Made by a program: the position numbers and the translations under genes
The notes under the pieces: generated by a model
What the model was told of the DNA's origin: nothing
Databases searched by the model: none
Seen by the model: the letters and a program-made list of their open reading frames with translations, nothing else
Shown here: piece after piece, positions 44,067 to 55,587 of the stretch
How the letters are laid out: every line of letters begins with the position of its first letter
Position numbering within the stretch: the first letter of the stretch is position 1
From: Symsagittifera roscoffensis
Taxonomy: Eukaryota; Xenacoelomorpha; Acoela; Convolutidae
Reading direction: 5' to 3'
Assembly: GCF_963678635.1 (NCBI RefSeq)
Contig: NC_087062.1
Span: 17,039,789-17,103,788, forward strand
DNA: 64,000 nt

Positions 44067-44578
44067 TCTTCCGACTTTTGAAACGAACGTAAGGGACTAT
44101 TTGTGCTCGGGTGGGTTTTTTTTCTTCAGACAACTTTCGAACTTTTAACTAGCCTTTTTTGACAAATTTTTTAAATATCATTCAAAAGGTATTGTTGTCC
44201 TGAGCTTTAATTTGAAAAGATATTTCATTTTACCTGTGATATTTTTAGTAAAGTTATGGGGTTGCCATTTTGGGACAATTAACGCGCGATATAACTCGCG
44301 CTATTATCGCCTAAGCGGAATATAATCCGCCTTAGAAGTAACTCCAAAATGGTTTAAGGAAGCTCATTTGCCATAATTGATTTGTTAATAGGAGCAAAAT
44401 CTATCACTTTGTACTTAATATGGCGTGTGGGGGATGTTTTCACAAACAAAATCTTAATTTTTTTGTTAATTATTTTAACTTTATTTTATTACATTTAAAT
44501 TTTTCGTGTTATTACTGCCCCATAAAAAGGCAGCCAGAATATTTAGGGGTTCGCCCTGATACGACCAGTCTTTTTGTA
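44067..44578 (+). mobile_element. HINE-like element
   Basis: CTTCCGACTTTTGAAACG start, GGGACAATTAACGCGCGATATAA centre, GATACGACCAGTCTTTTTG end. Confidence 0.7.
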
Positions 44579-45625
44579 TTTAGTTTACACAGTTAAATAA
44601 ATAAGCGTTTTAATTTCCGTGAGGTCACAAGTTAGGCTTTGTCGAAAAAAGCAGAGACACGGACAAAAAGATGATGTCTCGTTCGAGAACGGGACGATTT
44701 GTTGAGCTAAGGCAGGTCGGATCTTTATCAATTATTCCAAAAGCTGAACTGTGAACTTAATCATTGATCTTAAAAACTACAAATGCCGACTCAGCAAGTT
44801 TTTGCCACATTATCAACAATAGTTTGATAAACGGGTTTAGGGGGGGGGGACAGTGCACGTCTCTCTCCTTATTCAGAGGTTCTACCCACTGCTGACCCAA
44901 AGGTTACCCCTTTGTTACTGTTTTAGGATATCCAATTTTGACTGACTGACATTAAAATTTTTCTAAAAGCCCCTTTGGCGCTAAAGTTTTGATGGGGGAG
45001 TGCCTCAAAATGATTCAAAATAGTGCTTTGATGATGACAATTGAAGTATCGATTATATTTGCGCAAACTAGGCAGGTGCATTTTGAAATAGTCAATTGCG
45101 GTACTTGCCTAAAATTAATTAAATTTGGGCCCCCTCTCTCATTTTTGGTTTTACCGGGACCCCTATACCACACTCCACACGTGTACCCATAAGTTTAAGA
45201 AAGTTACTCAAGAAACCACAAACTAATTTTTTTAATCAAAAATTTTACCAAAAAAATAGTTCTTGGCCTAGGTTTATAAATTGAGTATAAGTGGCACACT
45301 ATCCGTTTTTTTTGAACGTCTGTGTTATGTTCAAAATTGAAACTACCTGAAATTATTGTAGAGAAACAAATGAAAGACACGACAACCAGAGCGAAATGGA
45401 TGCAATAAAAATTCATCATTCACAAAATTACTGTTTTTTTATTGTGAATAGTTTTGGAATAACTTTGTGTGAGAACTAATGAAAGAATGCAGCTGGAAAT
45501 GTTAGAAAACAGCGATTTAATCTGATTCTGCACATGAGATTGTTGAATTAATTTGTGTCAAATTAACAAGACCGAGTTATAATTCAGCCGAGTTATAACA
45601 CCTCCCCAAAACTGAATTGAAAAAT
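44579..45625. other. Spacer with a hAT-like MITE fragment
   Basis: 44,838-44,960 (TTTAGGGGGGGGGGGACAG, TATCCAATTTTGACTGACTG) is a diverged fragment of the hAT-like MITE. No gene recognised in the rest. Confidence 0.4.
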
Positions 45626-45626
45626 T

Positions 45627-46152
45627 AAACAAGACTGCTCGTATCAGGGCGAAGCCCTGGTTCCAAATGCCTTGTGAGGTCTATGGAAAAGAAATAACAT
45701 GAAAAATTTAAATAAAACAAAAAAAGTTTAAAAATTTTTATGAGAAACTTAAGAATTTTTTAGGAAAACATCCTCTCACACGTCATATTAAGTACAAAGT
45801 GATAGATTTGGCTCCTATTAACAAATCAATTATGGCAAAAAAGCTTCCTTCAACCATTTTGGAGTGAGTTCTAGGACGGATTAATATTCCGCTTACGCGA
45901 TAATAGCGCGAAATATATCGCGCGTTAATTGTCCCAAAATGGCAATCCTTAAACCCCATACTTTTATATAAAAAGATCGTAGAGAAAATCAAAAAATATC
46001 TTTCCAATTTTAAGCTCAGCACAACAATACTTTTTGAATGATAAAAAAAATTCCGTCAGTAATGGCTACTTAAAAAGCCGAAATTTGTCTGAAGAAAAAA
46101 ACCACCCCGAGCACAATTTTTTCGTTACTTTCGTTACGAAAGTCGCAACAAA
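45627..46152 (-). mobile_element. HINE-like element, inverted copy
   Basis: AACAAGACTGCTCGTATCAGGGCGAAGCCCTG at left with the 3' hairpin intact; right end TTTCGTTACGAAAGTCGCAAC. Confidence 0.7.
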
Positions 46153-46519
46153 AACTTTGTCTGTGTGGGGAAGGGAGAATGTTAACTTGATCCATTTACC
46201 ATTTCAATGTAAAAGAAACAGCTGCACAACCTATAAAGAATGTATTTTTTTTCGGGCGACAGACAAAATTGGCCTTCAACATTGTTTTTCAGATGATATA
46301 ATTGTAATTATTTGGGTAAATATACCTATTTAACGCAACAGAAACAGCTGCATACCTCGTATAGATAAATAAATTTCAAACCCTATAAGTCTTATGAGAA
46401 GCTGGTCGTTGTCTCCTTCGATAGCCTCAAAAATCAATAATATAAAACGCTTGCTGTGAGGGACCATACATCTAAAAGTTAATTGAACTGAACAGTTGAT
46501 GTGATTCCATCTTGTAGAT

Positions 46520-47157
46520 TTCATATAACTGCTGCGAGCTACTTAATTGCTGCGAGCTGCTGCAATATAAGGCTGCGCTAATTTCAGTAAATTTTTTCTC
46601 TCATCTCGATCAACTTGTCATAACTAAATCACTAAGTTTTATCAATTTACTAATTCAAGCTGCGACCGCTCTTATCTCATGCATAAAATCAAGAAAACTG
46701 CTCATATTAGGCTAACGCGCTACTGCATTTTAATGCGCTCCCATCTCAATATCTCAAAACATCTAAAACAATCCAATGAAAAACCTGATTAACAACAATT
46801 ATTTATCCTGTTCAAAGGATAATTTGATGAATTTTTAAACGTTCTTATATCAACCTTTTATAGCTAAAAACTGAAAGCAAGATACAAAAACACTGATATT
46901 TGTCCCTGAAATAAGTTGCTCTTTTTTGGAGGTCAGACTTAAAAAAGCCTGAACCCAGTTAGAGAGAAAAAATGGGTTAAAATGGCCAAATGAGCCTTTA
47001 GCCTCTCGAGTTCAAATGCATAAAGCTCAGGATATGAAGGGATTCGAACTCGGGTGCCGGCGGCTGGCCATTAGTTCTTGCTTATAGACAATTTTAGGCC
47101 AATAATATAACAGTTTACTTTATAAGCATTTAGTTTTTTCATGCTTCAGCGTGAACA
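46520..47157 (-). repeat. 3' LTR of BEL/Pao element
   Basis: Minus strand: TGTTCACGCTGAAGCATG, TATAAAGTAAACTG (TATA-like), a GAGTTCGAATCCC block, and TTTGAGATATTGAGAT near the end. The exact 3' limit is uncertain by about 30 bp. Confidence 0.6.
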
Positions 47158-48240
47158 TCATCCGCCCCAAAAACGGAAAAACTTATTGATCGGCCGGGTT
47201 AAATTAGTCGTAGATGTTTTAGAGAGGGCGTAACGTGCGCATCCATTTTTACCGTAGTTACGGTTAACAATGCGAGCCAGAGGGTAATAACCTTGCAGGC
47301 TATCGAAATCAATCACCCATACGAGATCACCCGTTTTGAAAACGTCTGATTGAGTGTTCCACTTCGCACGCTTGTTAGGTAAAGAAACATATTCTAGTGG
47401 CCATTGAGACCATATAGCGTCAGCGTACGACTGTGCGTAGTTTTGTATTACAATCGAAGTACTTCCCAGGAGAAAGTGAAAGAAAACTTGCGGCGTGCTG
47501 CCCAAACAAATAATTCAGATTGGGGCTTCATAATTCTAAATCACGCAATTTGGTACTTACCGGAGCGATCGAGCTTGCTTTCAAGGCCTGCTCAACCAAG
47601 CAGTGTTGTTTCTAACAGTTTTTCTGTTACCCGCGTACTGCCTAGTATACCCTGAGCACATGTTTAACGCTATGAACGAGACGCTCCCAAGCACAGACAT
47701 GATGTGGTGCACTGAGTGGGTTAAACTTCCAGGCTAAACCAATATGCGCAGAGACGGTTGGAGCCATGTGGTTCCAGTTCTTAATGCAGGCAAGCAAATT
47801 TTTTTTGCACCCACAAAACTGGTTCCATTATTCGTTCCATTATTGGTTCTATTAAATTGAGTGTAACAATGCGCGCAGTGAAACGTTCGATGCCCATCAC
47901 ACATGAGCTGATCTCTAGTGATAGCAGATTCTCCAGGTGTACAGCCCTGGTTAAGAGGCAGGTTGAAAAATTGTCCTTTCTCAGTGCTCCTTCGAATGGA
48001 AACGTAATATTGTCCGAAATGGTCCACGACTGTGAAGGAAAAAGGTGGTTGCTCAAAACCAAGGCATCTGACACATAAATTGGCCATAATAGGTTGGACC
48101 GTGATTGCCTCCTCTTTCGGCCTGTTACGCAATCTTTTTCAACAGATTTCAGCATTCGACGCAACCCATGTATAGCGTCCTGTAAATTGATAACGGAGCG
48201 CATGTAGTCCACTCTTTGATAAAAATGGTCAAGGTGGGGC
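47158..48240 (-). pseudogene. BEL/Pao integrase remnant
   Basis: Pieces in order: CVTGRKRRQS (zinc-finger end), VDHFGQYYVSIRRSTEK with the first catalytic Asp, LLTRAVHLE, NNGTNNGTSFVGAKK (second catalytic region, the usual DNGTNF altered), and the C-terminal NKRAKWNTQSDVFKTGDLVW ... GYYPLARIV typical of BEL/Pao (DUF5641). Several shifts and stops. Ends at the LTR border. Confidence 0.85.
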
Positions 48241-49058
48241 TACCGGTCCAACAATCGAACTAACATTTGCTAAGCGTCAATCAAAATGGGTTGTTCTGTA
48301 TCAAATTTGGTGCCAATTAAACAACTTATGCGGCCAGAGTACCAATGGATATCAGCCGTATCCAAGAAGTAGGAGTGAGTATATGACAATCTCGTTTTTG
48401 CTCCTAATGGATTTACCAGAGGGAAAACTTTCATTTCGATGAGAAATGAGTCGTTTTGAGCTACATATATATTCTTCTTCGTAGCAATATCCAGCTAAGA
48501 AAATCGGTGATCTCATAATTAGTACCGCGAAAAGGTGCATGTGATGGTAGCAGCCGCAATATCAAGGCAATGGTTCGTTTCTACCTAGTAAAAGAACTGA
48601 ACTTTTTCATGCCAAATCCATGATCCAGAGGTTTGATGGGCGCTTCATTGTTGACAAAAGTAACTGATATCTAAAAAAACGTCGACATCGCATGAGGGAT
48701 TTTTTAACTTTTTAACTGTATTTTTTTCATCACCCCTTGATTGGGCTCGAGCGGCCAATCCTTTGTCCTAAGAACGCTTATCTAATAACCCAGCTGCTAC
48801 CTTTGAGGCCTTGCGAGCAAAACCCCTGTTTACCGGTACAGTTGGTTTATCGCCACTCAGGATAAGGTGACACTAGTCATTGTTAATAGATTTGAGAACT
48901 ACGCCGAAGCAGTTTGCGGCTACGAGAGGCAACTTTTAATTAGGCCGCCACTTCATTACGGTGGTGCTGTCTTTCCACGTAAAGACATCATTCACTTGAA
49001 CTCTTAATGCCTTTACTTTCATTTTTCAACCGTGTGGCAAGTAGAACAGCTTGAAGCT
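48241..49058 (-). other. Degenerate linker of BEL/Pao pol
   Basis: Between RNase H and integrase. No clear frame or motif survives. Confidence 0.4.
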
Positions 49059-50300
49059 CTAGTTTTGGTATTGAATAAAGACAAAAAGGATTCGAGTTTT
49101 GTGCGAGCTTGTGAGTCGCGCAAGCAGAAACCCAACGGCGCAGAAAACATCCTGCGATTTATCAACGAACGTGTTAAGCTCGATATGATCCACAGAATCT
49201 GTGAGGTAAATGCAGGGAATTGTCATTTGACCTAATTTGTGGAGGCCGGAGTACCACTCCAGAAATTTCTTCTTAATATCTGTTAGTAAACCACCATGCC
49301 ATTTTTGGCCAATTATTCGAAAGTGTATTTGAGTAATAGAGGAGCCAAAAAAGGTCAAACGAGAAAAACTCAGAGCGGTTTGTTTAGTTATCGCCTTTTG
49401 AGAGGATCAACACATCGGCTCACAACTAACGCTCTGTACCTGGTCCCATTCACGACTTAAAACATGCGACCAATGTTCATCATTTAAAGTTTTTTTAACG
49501 ATGAAGGTCTTTCAGTGACTTCGGGGTTTAATGCTAGTTATTTTTTCAAAATTAACGACAAATTACCCTTATTTAAAAGGAAACCACCTTTATCAAGCAA
49601 CTTAACCAAATTGCGACTATTTTATGTGCTTGCTTAATGTTTTCTAATGAATCAAAGTCATTAGCCATATAAATAATTTCGGTAGGCACCGATGCTGCTT
49701 CAGGGAATGCTGATATATTACCATTTGCGTTTTTCTTTTCAAAGCAAAATTAGCGCATGTTGACAAGTCAAGAACGCCGATCAAATGGCGATTGTACTTA
49801 TGGACTACCACATCGGAAGTGGGATCCTCGCGCCACAAAAAAAAAACGAAGAGAAGTTTGAGGAATCCTACCTGGAAAACATATTTCTCCTATCCGCAAG
49901 TACGCAGTTAAAGACTCGGCGCACCTTACCCGGCATATTCGGATTCCTAATTTGGTGATGCGGGAGATACTAATCGATTCGCACAAGTGGATCATGCGAC
50001 TCGACGGTAACGACATAAACTTTCCTGATGTCCTCTCTTGTTTTATCTGCATACAATATCGCGCAGCTCTGGTTCTGTACCTAAAAATCGCTCCAAAATT
50101 TTTATTTGAGAAAGCGATGAGTAAAAACTATCAATTAGGCTGACTTTGTTGTCAAACCAAAATTTGAGGATGGAAAAATGAAGATAGATTAAAGAATTGA
50201 GAATGGATAAAGCGCGAACCGACTTGTTTAAAAGCGCCATAAGATTTAACTTCATACCAAGATTTGATCTGGTCAGTCGAAGAAGAATCTTCAACAACAC
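49059..50300 (-). pseudogene. BEL/Pao reverse transcriptase and RNase H remnant
   Basis: RT: FLWREDPTSDVVVHKYNRHLIG and STCANFALKRK match the BEL/Pao RT signature (about 49,730-49,840). The catalytic YMDD appears as YMAND near 49,653-49,670, so it is not functional. RNase H: FLEWYSGLHKLGQMTIP, IELNTFVDKSQDVFCAVGFL (49,100-49,280), where BEL/Pao has FCDAS. Frames change between pieces. Confidence 0.8.
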
Positions 50301-50884
50301 ACTTAAAGACGTATAAAGACGAAGGAAGATAACGCTCGACTAATGACCCAATCTATTGATAAGGGGACGGAATATGGTGCGTTAGAGTTATCTTCTAAGA
50401 TTAGGCCAATCGATCAAATTACGTGGTAGTATTTTTGTTTTAAGATAACTTCTACATATTCAGAATGGTACTGTAGAGTCTTAAAGACGCTAATTGAGGA
50501 TATTTAACCTGTACCAAGTATATTTTACCGTGTATAGCAATGTGAAATTTGTCTTTCACGCAGACAAATGACTCGCTGAGTTTCGATGACGTTTAAGGCA
50601 CTGAAACCACTATGAATAAGTGGATTTGCTCATCAAGCAACTTTGAGCGGCTAAATTTTTTCAAAGCGCAACAGTGTATTCGACAACTCTTTGTCCTTTC
50701 CCGCTCCTACGCATGAGTGGAAACTTGTTTAACCTCCTTTGTGTTACACTAATTTGTTTCACTTGCTGTTTTTTCAAAAATTCTAACAGCACTGTAAATA
50801 AGGAATTTGTGCATGCTCTAACAGTCCTGTTTTAGTCTTTTCTGTGCCTTCGTGCAATTACGGAAGCTATGTTTGCCATTTTGC

Positions 50885-51891
50885 TCAGCTATATATTTTT
50901 TCGCTGAGTGGCATTCCTTCCTTGAACGCAGCGCAAAAGCAAAGGGTATGCTTTCTTTTACATAGTAGGCACGGCGGATAATTAGTCTTGCGTTTGAAAT
51001 TGTTACTGTTCTTAGCGTTCAATACAAACACTTGTTTTTTTTTGCGTTCAACAGTTCCTTCCATTTTAGCACTAGAACCACAAACGCTCAATTTTTGTGA
51101 CCCTTGGCTATTTGTTTCAACTATTGATTTCTGAATGGCCGAGAAATTCTGAATGGCCGGGAAATCCGGTGGAAGTTTGCTGACACTGTGCTCAAGAAGA
51201 GTCACGCTTTTAACCTCATCGTGAAGTGACAAAGACTGAAATACCGCAACAAATCCTGAGTCGGCATAGGAGAGTTTGATGACATTCTCTGAGTTATGCA
51301 TTTTGAGGGGGAGAAAAATTTTGAGGAGAAAAAACTTTTCTGTGCGAGGCCCAACAAAAGTATGAGGGCGGCCATTTTTCACTTGTAGGGTGGCAATAGC
51401 ATCGCTGAATAAAATTACACTATAACTGTATTCGGCAATAGCAGCCTTGGTTTTTCCTGTTACGAGCGTCTTTGGGTAAATACTTCTCTTGCAATCAATC
51501 AGAAGTGAGAATTCGATGATTGAGGTTAATAGTCCAAATTAATTGATGCAGTTTGGAGCAAAACCGTCAATTTAACTTTATTTTTCTCAGAAAGACGACT
51601 TTTGCGGTTACTTTTTGTCAAGTTCAGGAGCTGAAACTGATTGCTCTGTAAGATGTTTATACAAAGAATCCAGAATGGGGTTGATAAACTCTTGGTAAGC
51701 AGGGTTTGTACTTTGTAGATCACCTTGAGGGGTGTATTATACGGTACCACCGTTGGTCTGAACGGTGCGTTAGTTTGCGGAGCTGTGTGCACTAATAGAC
51801 ACTGATTCATCAGACGCTGTACAATTCTATTACCAACACTTGATCCGCAATTCGGGAGGAAACCAGCTTGAGAACAGCTTAGCAGTAGCAT
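50885..51891 (-). pseudogene. BEL/Pao gag / protease region remnant
   Basis: NYPPCLLCKRKHTLCFCAAFKE (about 50,920-50,985) is the Cys/His zinc-knuckle that closes BEL/Pao Gag, preceded by a Lys/Asn-rich basic stretch. A second piece at 51,526-51,891 may be Gag or the adjacent region. No complete frame. Confidence 0.6.
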
Positions 51892-52850
51892 GAGATGCTA
51901 GACAATGAAAAAGGGTAATGGATGTATCATTTGTTTGTAAACACAATATTGATCTCGTGAGCTAATCCAACTAATTGCTTCTCTATATTCTCAGAAAGGC
52001 TACGTTGGCAATAAACAATTGCAAAAAATCTTTTGTACCTTAATTAATAATTCCGAAGTTGCTCAGTACTTAGTCTAAGTTATTGTTACTACTCTGGTTA
52101 CTGCGTTCAAAAATTAAACCACATTTCGTGGAACAAGTCTCTTTACGCGCATTTGCAACGGTGCGGGAACTATGCGAAGCGCGTGGCTTAATGAACTCGC
52201 TCCTAGGTTGAAAATCATACAAACACCAAAATCAAGATGTGTTATCAATGGGGTGAGGAATTAGGCAAAACGGATGAATTCCAACAACACAAACTGCAAA
52301 GTTCTGCTGAGTACTGGGTTTAGTTTTTGAAATTTTTTGCCACAATCGAATTTTTTTCTCATGGATTTTTTTGGTTTGGTTCAATCGGTCAGCGGGTTCG
52401 AGTAATACACCGTTTCAGAAATTATTCTTTTACCCGTTGTCTATGTTTTGATCAAAAGGGCTTCAAATCCCTGAATTTTTTACCCAAAGTTTTTGGTATC
52501 GAGAAAAAATCTAGTTTGTTTTGTCTATATACCAATTGCACGTATTTCACTTTAACGTATGTGATCCAAAATACTCGACTTTCGAGAAAAAGTACTTCTT
52601 TGGTTTAACCAAACCAGCTCAAATTTTTCAGTATCGAGAAGAAAAGTTAGATCCCCGAGCCTGCTTTGAGTCGGAATACAATATAGAACATCATTATCAA
52701 GTTTATAGCATCAAACTTTACAAATTTTGTCTTGCAAGTTTTCAAGATTGGGCAATCACCAGAAAAAAATCTGACACTTTGGGGTGCGAGAGAAAAATCA
52801 GTTCCACATCCACAATCAGGATAACTGAAAAATCTTCTGGGTCAGCTTTC
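51892..52850. other. 5' internal region of BEL/Pao or inserted DNA
   Basis: No domain recognised. Phe-rich open frames on the plus strand (52,327-52,856) show nothing I can support. Confidence 0.3.
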
Positions 52851-52854
52851 GCCT

Positions 52855-53240
52855 AGCAGCACATTCTCGGCCAAATGGGCAGTCGGCCAAGACTCGCACT
52901 TCTGACGACATTCAGCCAAACACCAAAATCTGATAATTTTCGGCCAACTGACAGTTGGCCAACTCAGGCACTTCCGACGCTTTTCGGCCCGCTGGGCGCT
53001 ACGGCTTTCGTCCAGCTGCTCACGCTGATGAATTTTGGCCAATTGCACACCGTAACGACTTTCGGCTAATTCGGCCATTTTCACTCTGATGACATTCGCT
53101 CAACTGCATTCCCTGAAAACTTTCGGCTAACTCGGCTAACTGCTCTCTGTGACGATTATAGGTCAATTCGGCTTATTGAAATCTGAGGAAATTCCGCCAA
53201 CTGGACAGGATGAGTACTTTTGAAGACCTTCGGCCAAACG
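52855..53240. repeat. GGCCAA-type degenerate tandem repeat
   Basis: Roughly eight units of 45-60 bp, each with (T)TTCGGCCAA(C/A)TG and a GACGACTTT-like stretch. Higher GC than the surroundings. Confidence 0.7.
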
Positions 53241-53264
53241 TTCAGTTTCGGACAAATGGGTCCC

Positions 53265-53512
53265 GGGTCGAGATCCCGCTCAAAAACCGCTCAAGATATG
53301 AGCGGTTTGAGCGGTTTTTCAGCAAGATTTGAGCGGTTTGAGCGGTTTGGGCGGTTTGGGCGGGTTTTTTTTGGAAAAATCGCTCAAACCGCTCAAATCT
53401 TGCTTAAAAAACCGCTCAAAAACCGCTCATTTCTTGCGGTGATTTTTGAACGGTTTTTCAAGCAAGATTTGAGCGGTTTTTGAGCGGTTTTTGAGCGGTC
53501 TTAAGAAAATTG
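53265..53512. repeat. GAGCGGTTT satellite, block 1
   Basis: Many direct and inverted copies of GAGCGGTTTTT/AAAAACCGCTC and CAAGATTTGAGCGG, forming nested palindromes. Confidence 0.85.
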
Positions 53513-54227
53513 ATTAAAACCAACAAAAAGGCCTGGAAAGGTAATGTGACGCTAAAATGCAGTTGAAATACTATCTACAACCCGGCTTGACCTCCATTAA
53601 CCGAAAATGCTTATCTTACTTTTCCCCACACCGAAAAAGCGTATCATACAATTGCCTACATCAAATGTATGGAAAAATGCTAATCATACAAATTTCATGC
53701 AATTTCAAAAAACCATTGAAGAAAAATTCAATCTAGTTTCTCCGGCTATTTGAACCAAATAAAACAGTCTGGCGATGAAAAATAACTACGTTTGTTTTTT
53801 TTTGGAAAAAAACGGTTCTCATACAATTTCCATATACGGGCTTATTTGATTAATTGTATACTGGAATGATTTTCCTAAATTGTATTCAAATATTTTCAGT
53901 GCGGAATTATCGATTTTATTCTCGCAATTATATGCTAATTTAATTTTATCAAGTTTTCATTTAGATTCAAATAAAACCCAACAGTTTTGGATTGCGAGTA
54001 CAGCGTCAAAATATGAGACTAAACTTTTCAGGTGGTAATTTTTTCTTCTTTGTATGATTTCCTATATCCCTCATCTTCATAAATTTGAATAGTAAGGTAG
54101 TAAATTTCTACTTTTATACGCACCATCTCATATAAATTAATGACGTTTCTAGTTTTTTATGAGGTTTTAAACGTCATATAACCTGCAAAAAAGAAAGCCC
54201 GTGTCTATATTTTTCACCAAATTGAGC
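53513..54227. other. Spacer between satellite blocks
   Basis: No gene recognised. Confidence 0.3.
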
Positions 54228-54230
54228 AGT

Positions 54231-54540
54231 GTCAAGATTTGAGCGGTTTGAGAGGTTTTTATAGACAATTACGCTCAAAATCTTGCTTGAAAATGAGCGG
54301 TTTGAGCGTTTTTTGAACGGTTTAACTAAAAAAAAAACGCTCACAAACCGCGCAAGATTTGAGCGGTTTTTGAGCGGTTTTTTTAGATAAACCGCTCAAA
54401 ACCGTTCAAATTTTGCGCGGTTTTTGAGCGGTTTTTTCAGATAAACAGTTCAAAAACCGCTCAAACCGCTCATTTTGAAGCAAGATTTTGAGCGCAATTG
54501 TCTAAAAAAACCGCTCAAACCGCTCAAATCTTGCTTCAAA
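54231..54540. repeat. GAGCGGTTT satellite, block 2, a 310-bp inverted repeat
   Basis: The left arm (CAAGATTTGAGCGGTTTGAG, TAGACAATT, CGCTCAAAATCTTGC) is mirrored at the right (GCAAGATTTTGAGCG, CAATTGTCTA, CTCAAATCTTGC). The whole block can fold on itself. Confidence 0.85.
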
Positions 54541-54734
54541 TTAGGTGAAAAATCTCGACTAGGGGTACGCAGCGACGATTTTCGAGCAAAACAGCTCTAT
54601 TGAGCTTAGTCGGTCGTGAAAACTTCGTCAAAATATATGACAATTTTCGCGCATAAACGCTATCTTGAAAATTTCGTCGTGAAAACTTCGTCAAACTATG
54701 TGATGACTTTTGAGGTTGTGAGCAGAATAATTCC

Positions 54735-55587
54735 AACTGGGTCGACTTTTACGTGACTGTCTTTATTCGATAACTTCCTCCTATAGCTTCCAGCTTCAGC
54801 CAACAGCTCTGAAAACAGCTCGTGTCCCTTGTGGGGCGCTAACATATGCTCGCTCCAATCTCAATATCTCAAAGACATAAGATAATCCAATGAAACACCT
54901 TAATTAGAAACAATTATTTCTGGGCAGATAACTCTGTTTATAGGATGAAATGAATTAATTTTGTCGCTCATAACATCTGCAATTGGAAACTTAAAACTCA
55001 AAGCAAGCTCTCAAAACACTGTATTTGTCCTTAGTCAAGTCTGAACCGAGTTAGAGAGAAAAAAACGGTTGAAAACAGTCAAATGGGTCTCGAGTTCACC
55101 GACCAATTAGAAGCGAGGAAGAAAAAGACTAACTGCAGTCTGTTCTGAATCGACTTTCAACGTGGTCCAATTGAAGTTTATTGAAATTTATAATCTTAGT
55201 TTGCCACAGACTTACAATGTGAGGAAGAGCGAATACACTGGATGGCAAAACAACCTTGAGCAATGTAGAAAACGAGAAGGACCTGGGGTTCATCATTGAC
55301 TCAAGATTACTTTTTTGAGATTACATTGCCAAGAAAACACAGTTAGCTAAGAGTACGAATGAAATTATTAAGATTTCTGAATTTATCAGAAAAATCATGG
55401 CGACCCTCTATAAAACCTTGATTCACATGTATAAAGGTTTGGTATGGGTGATTCGAACCCCGGTGACTGGCGGTTAGGTAATTTTTCTAGCATTTGCCTT
55501 AGACAGTTTGGCCATTAGTTCTTGCTTGTAACCAATCATATTGCAGTTTACTTTATATGCATTTATTACTTTCATGCTTGAGCGTGA
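54735..55587 (-). repeat. 5' LTR of BEL/Pao element, interrupted by a LINE fragment
   Basis: Aligns with 46,520-47,157 at TGTTCACGCT, CATATAAAGTAAACTG, AAGAACTAATGGCC, TTCGAA, AGAGAGAAAAAA and TTTGAGATATTGAGAT. A 340-bp insertion is present at about 55,098-55,438. The left limit (CAGTTGGAATTATTC, possible primer-binding region) is tentative. Confidence 0.6.
55098..55438 (+). pseudogene. LINE reverse-transcriptase fragment inside the LTR
   Basis: Plus-strand frame from about 55,233: NTLDGKTTLSNVENEKDLGF then IIDSRLLF, a TGA, IAKKTQLAKS and ATLYKTLIHMYKGLV. This is the characteristic C-terminal end of the RT domain of non-LTR retrotransposons (EKDLGV-ID ... LYK-LVRP). Antisense to the host LTR. 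5'-truncated and inactive. Confidence 0.7.

Larger units (their letters stand above)
46520..55587 (-). mobile_element. Degenerate BEL/Pao LTR retrotransposon with nested sequence
   Basis: Minus-strand gag-pol remnants (47,158-51,891) lie between two related repeats read as LTRs (46,520-47,157 and about 54,735-55,587). On the minus strand both start TGTTCACGCT, and the 3' copy begins directly after the pol stop codon and a GGGGCGGA purine tract, the arrangement expected of BEL/Pao. Satellites at 52.85-54.54 kb and a LINE fragment are nested inside. Confidence 0.75.
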
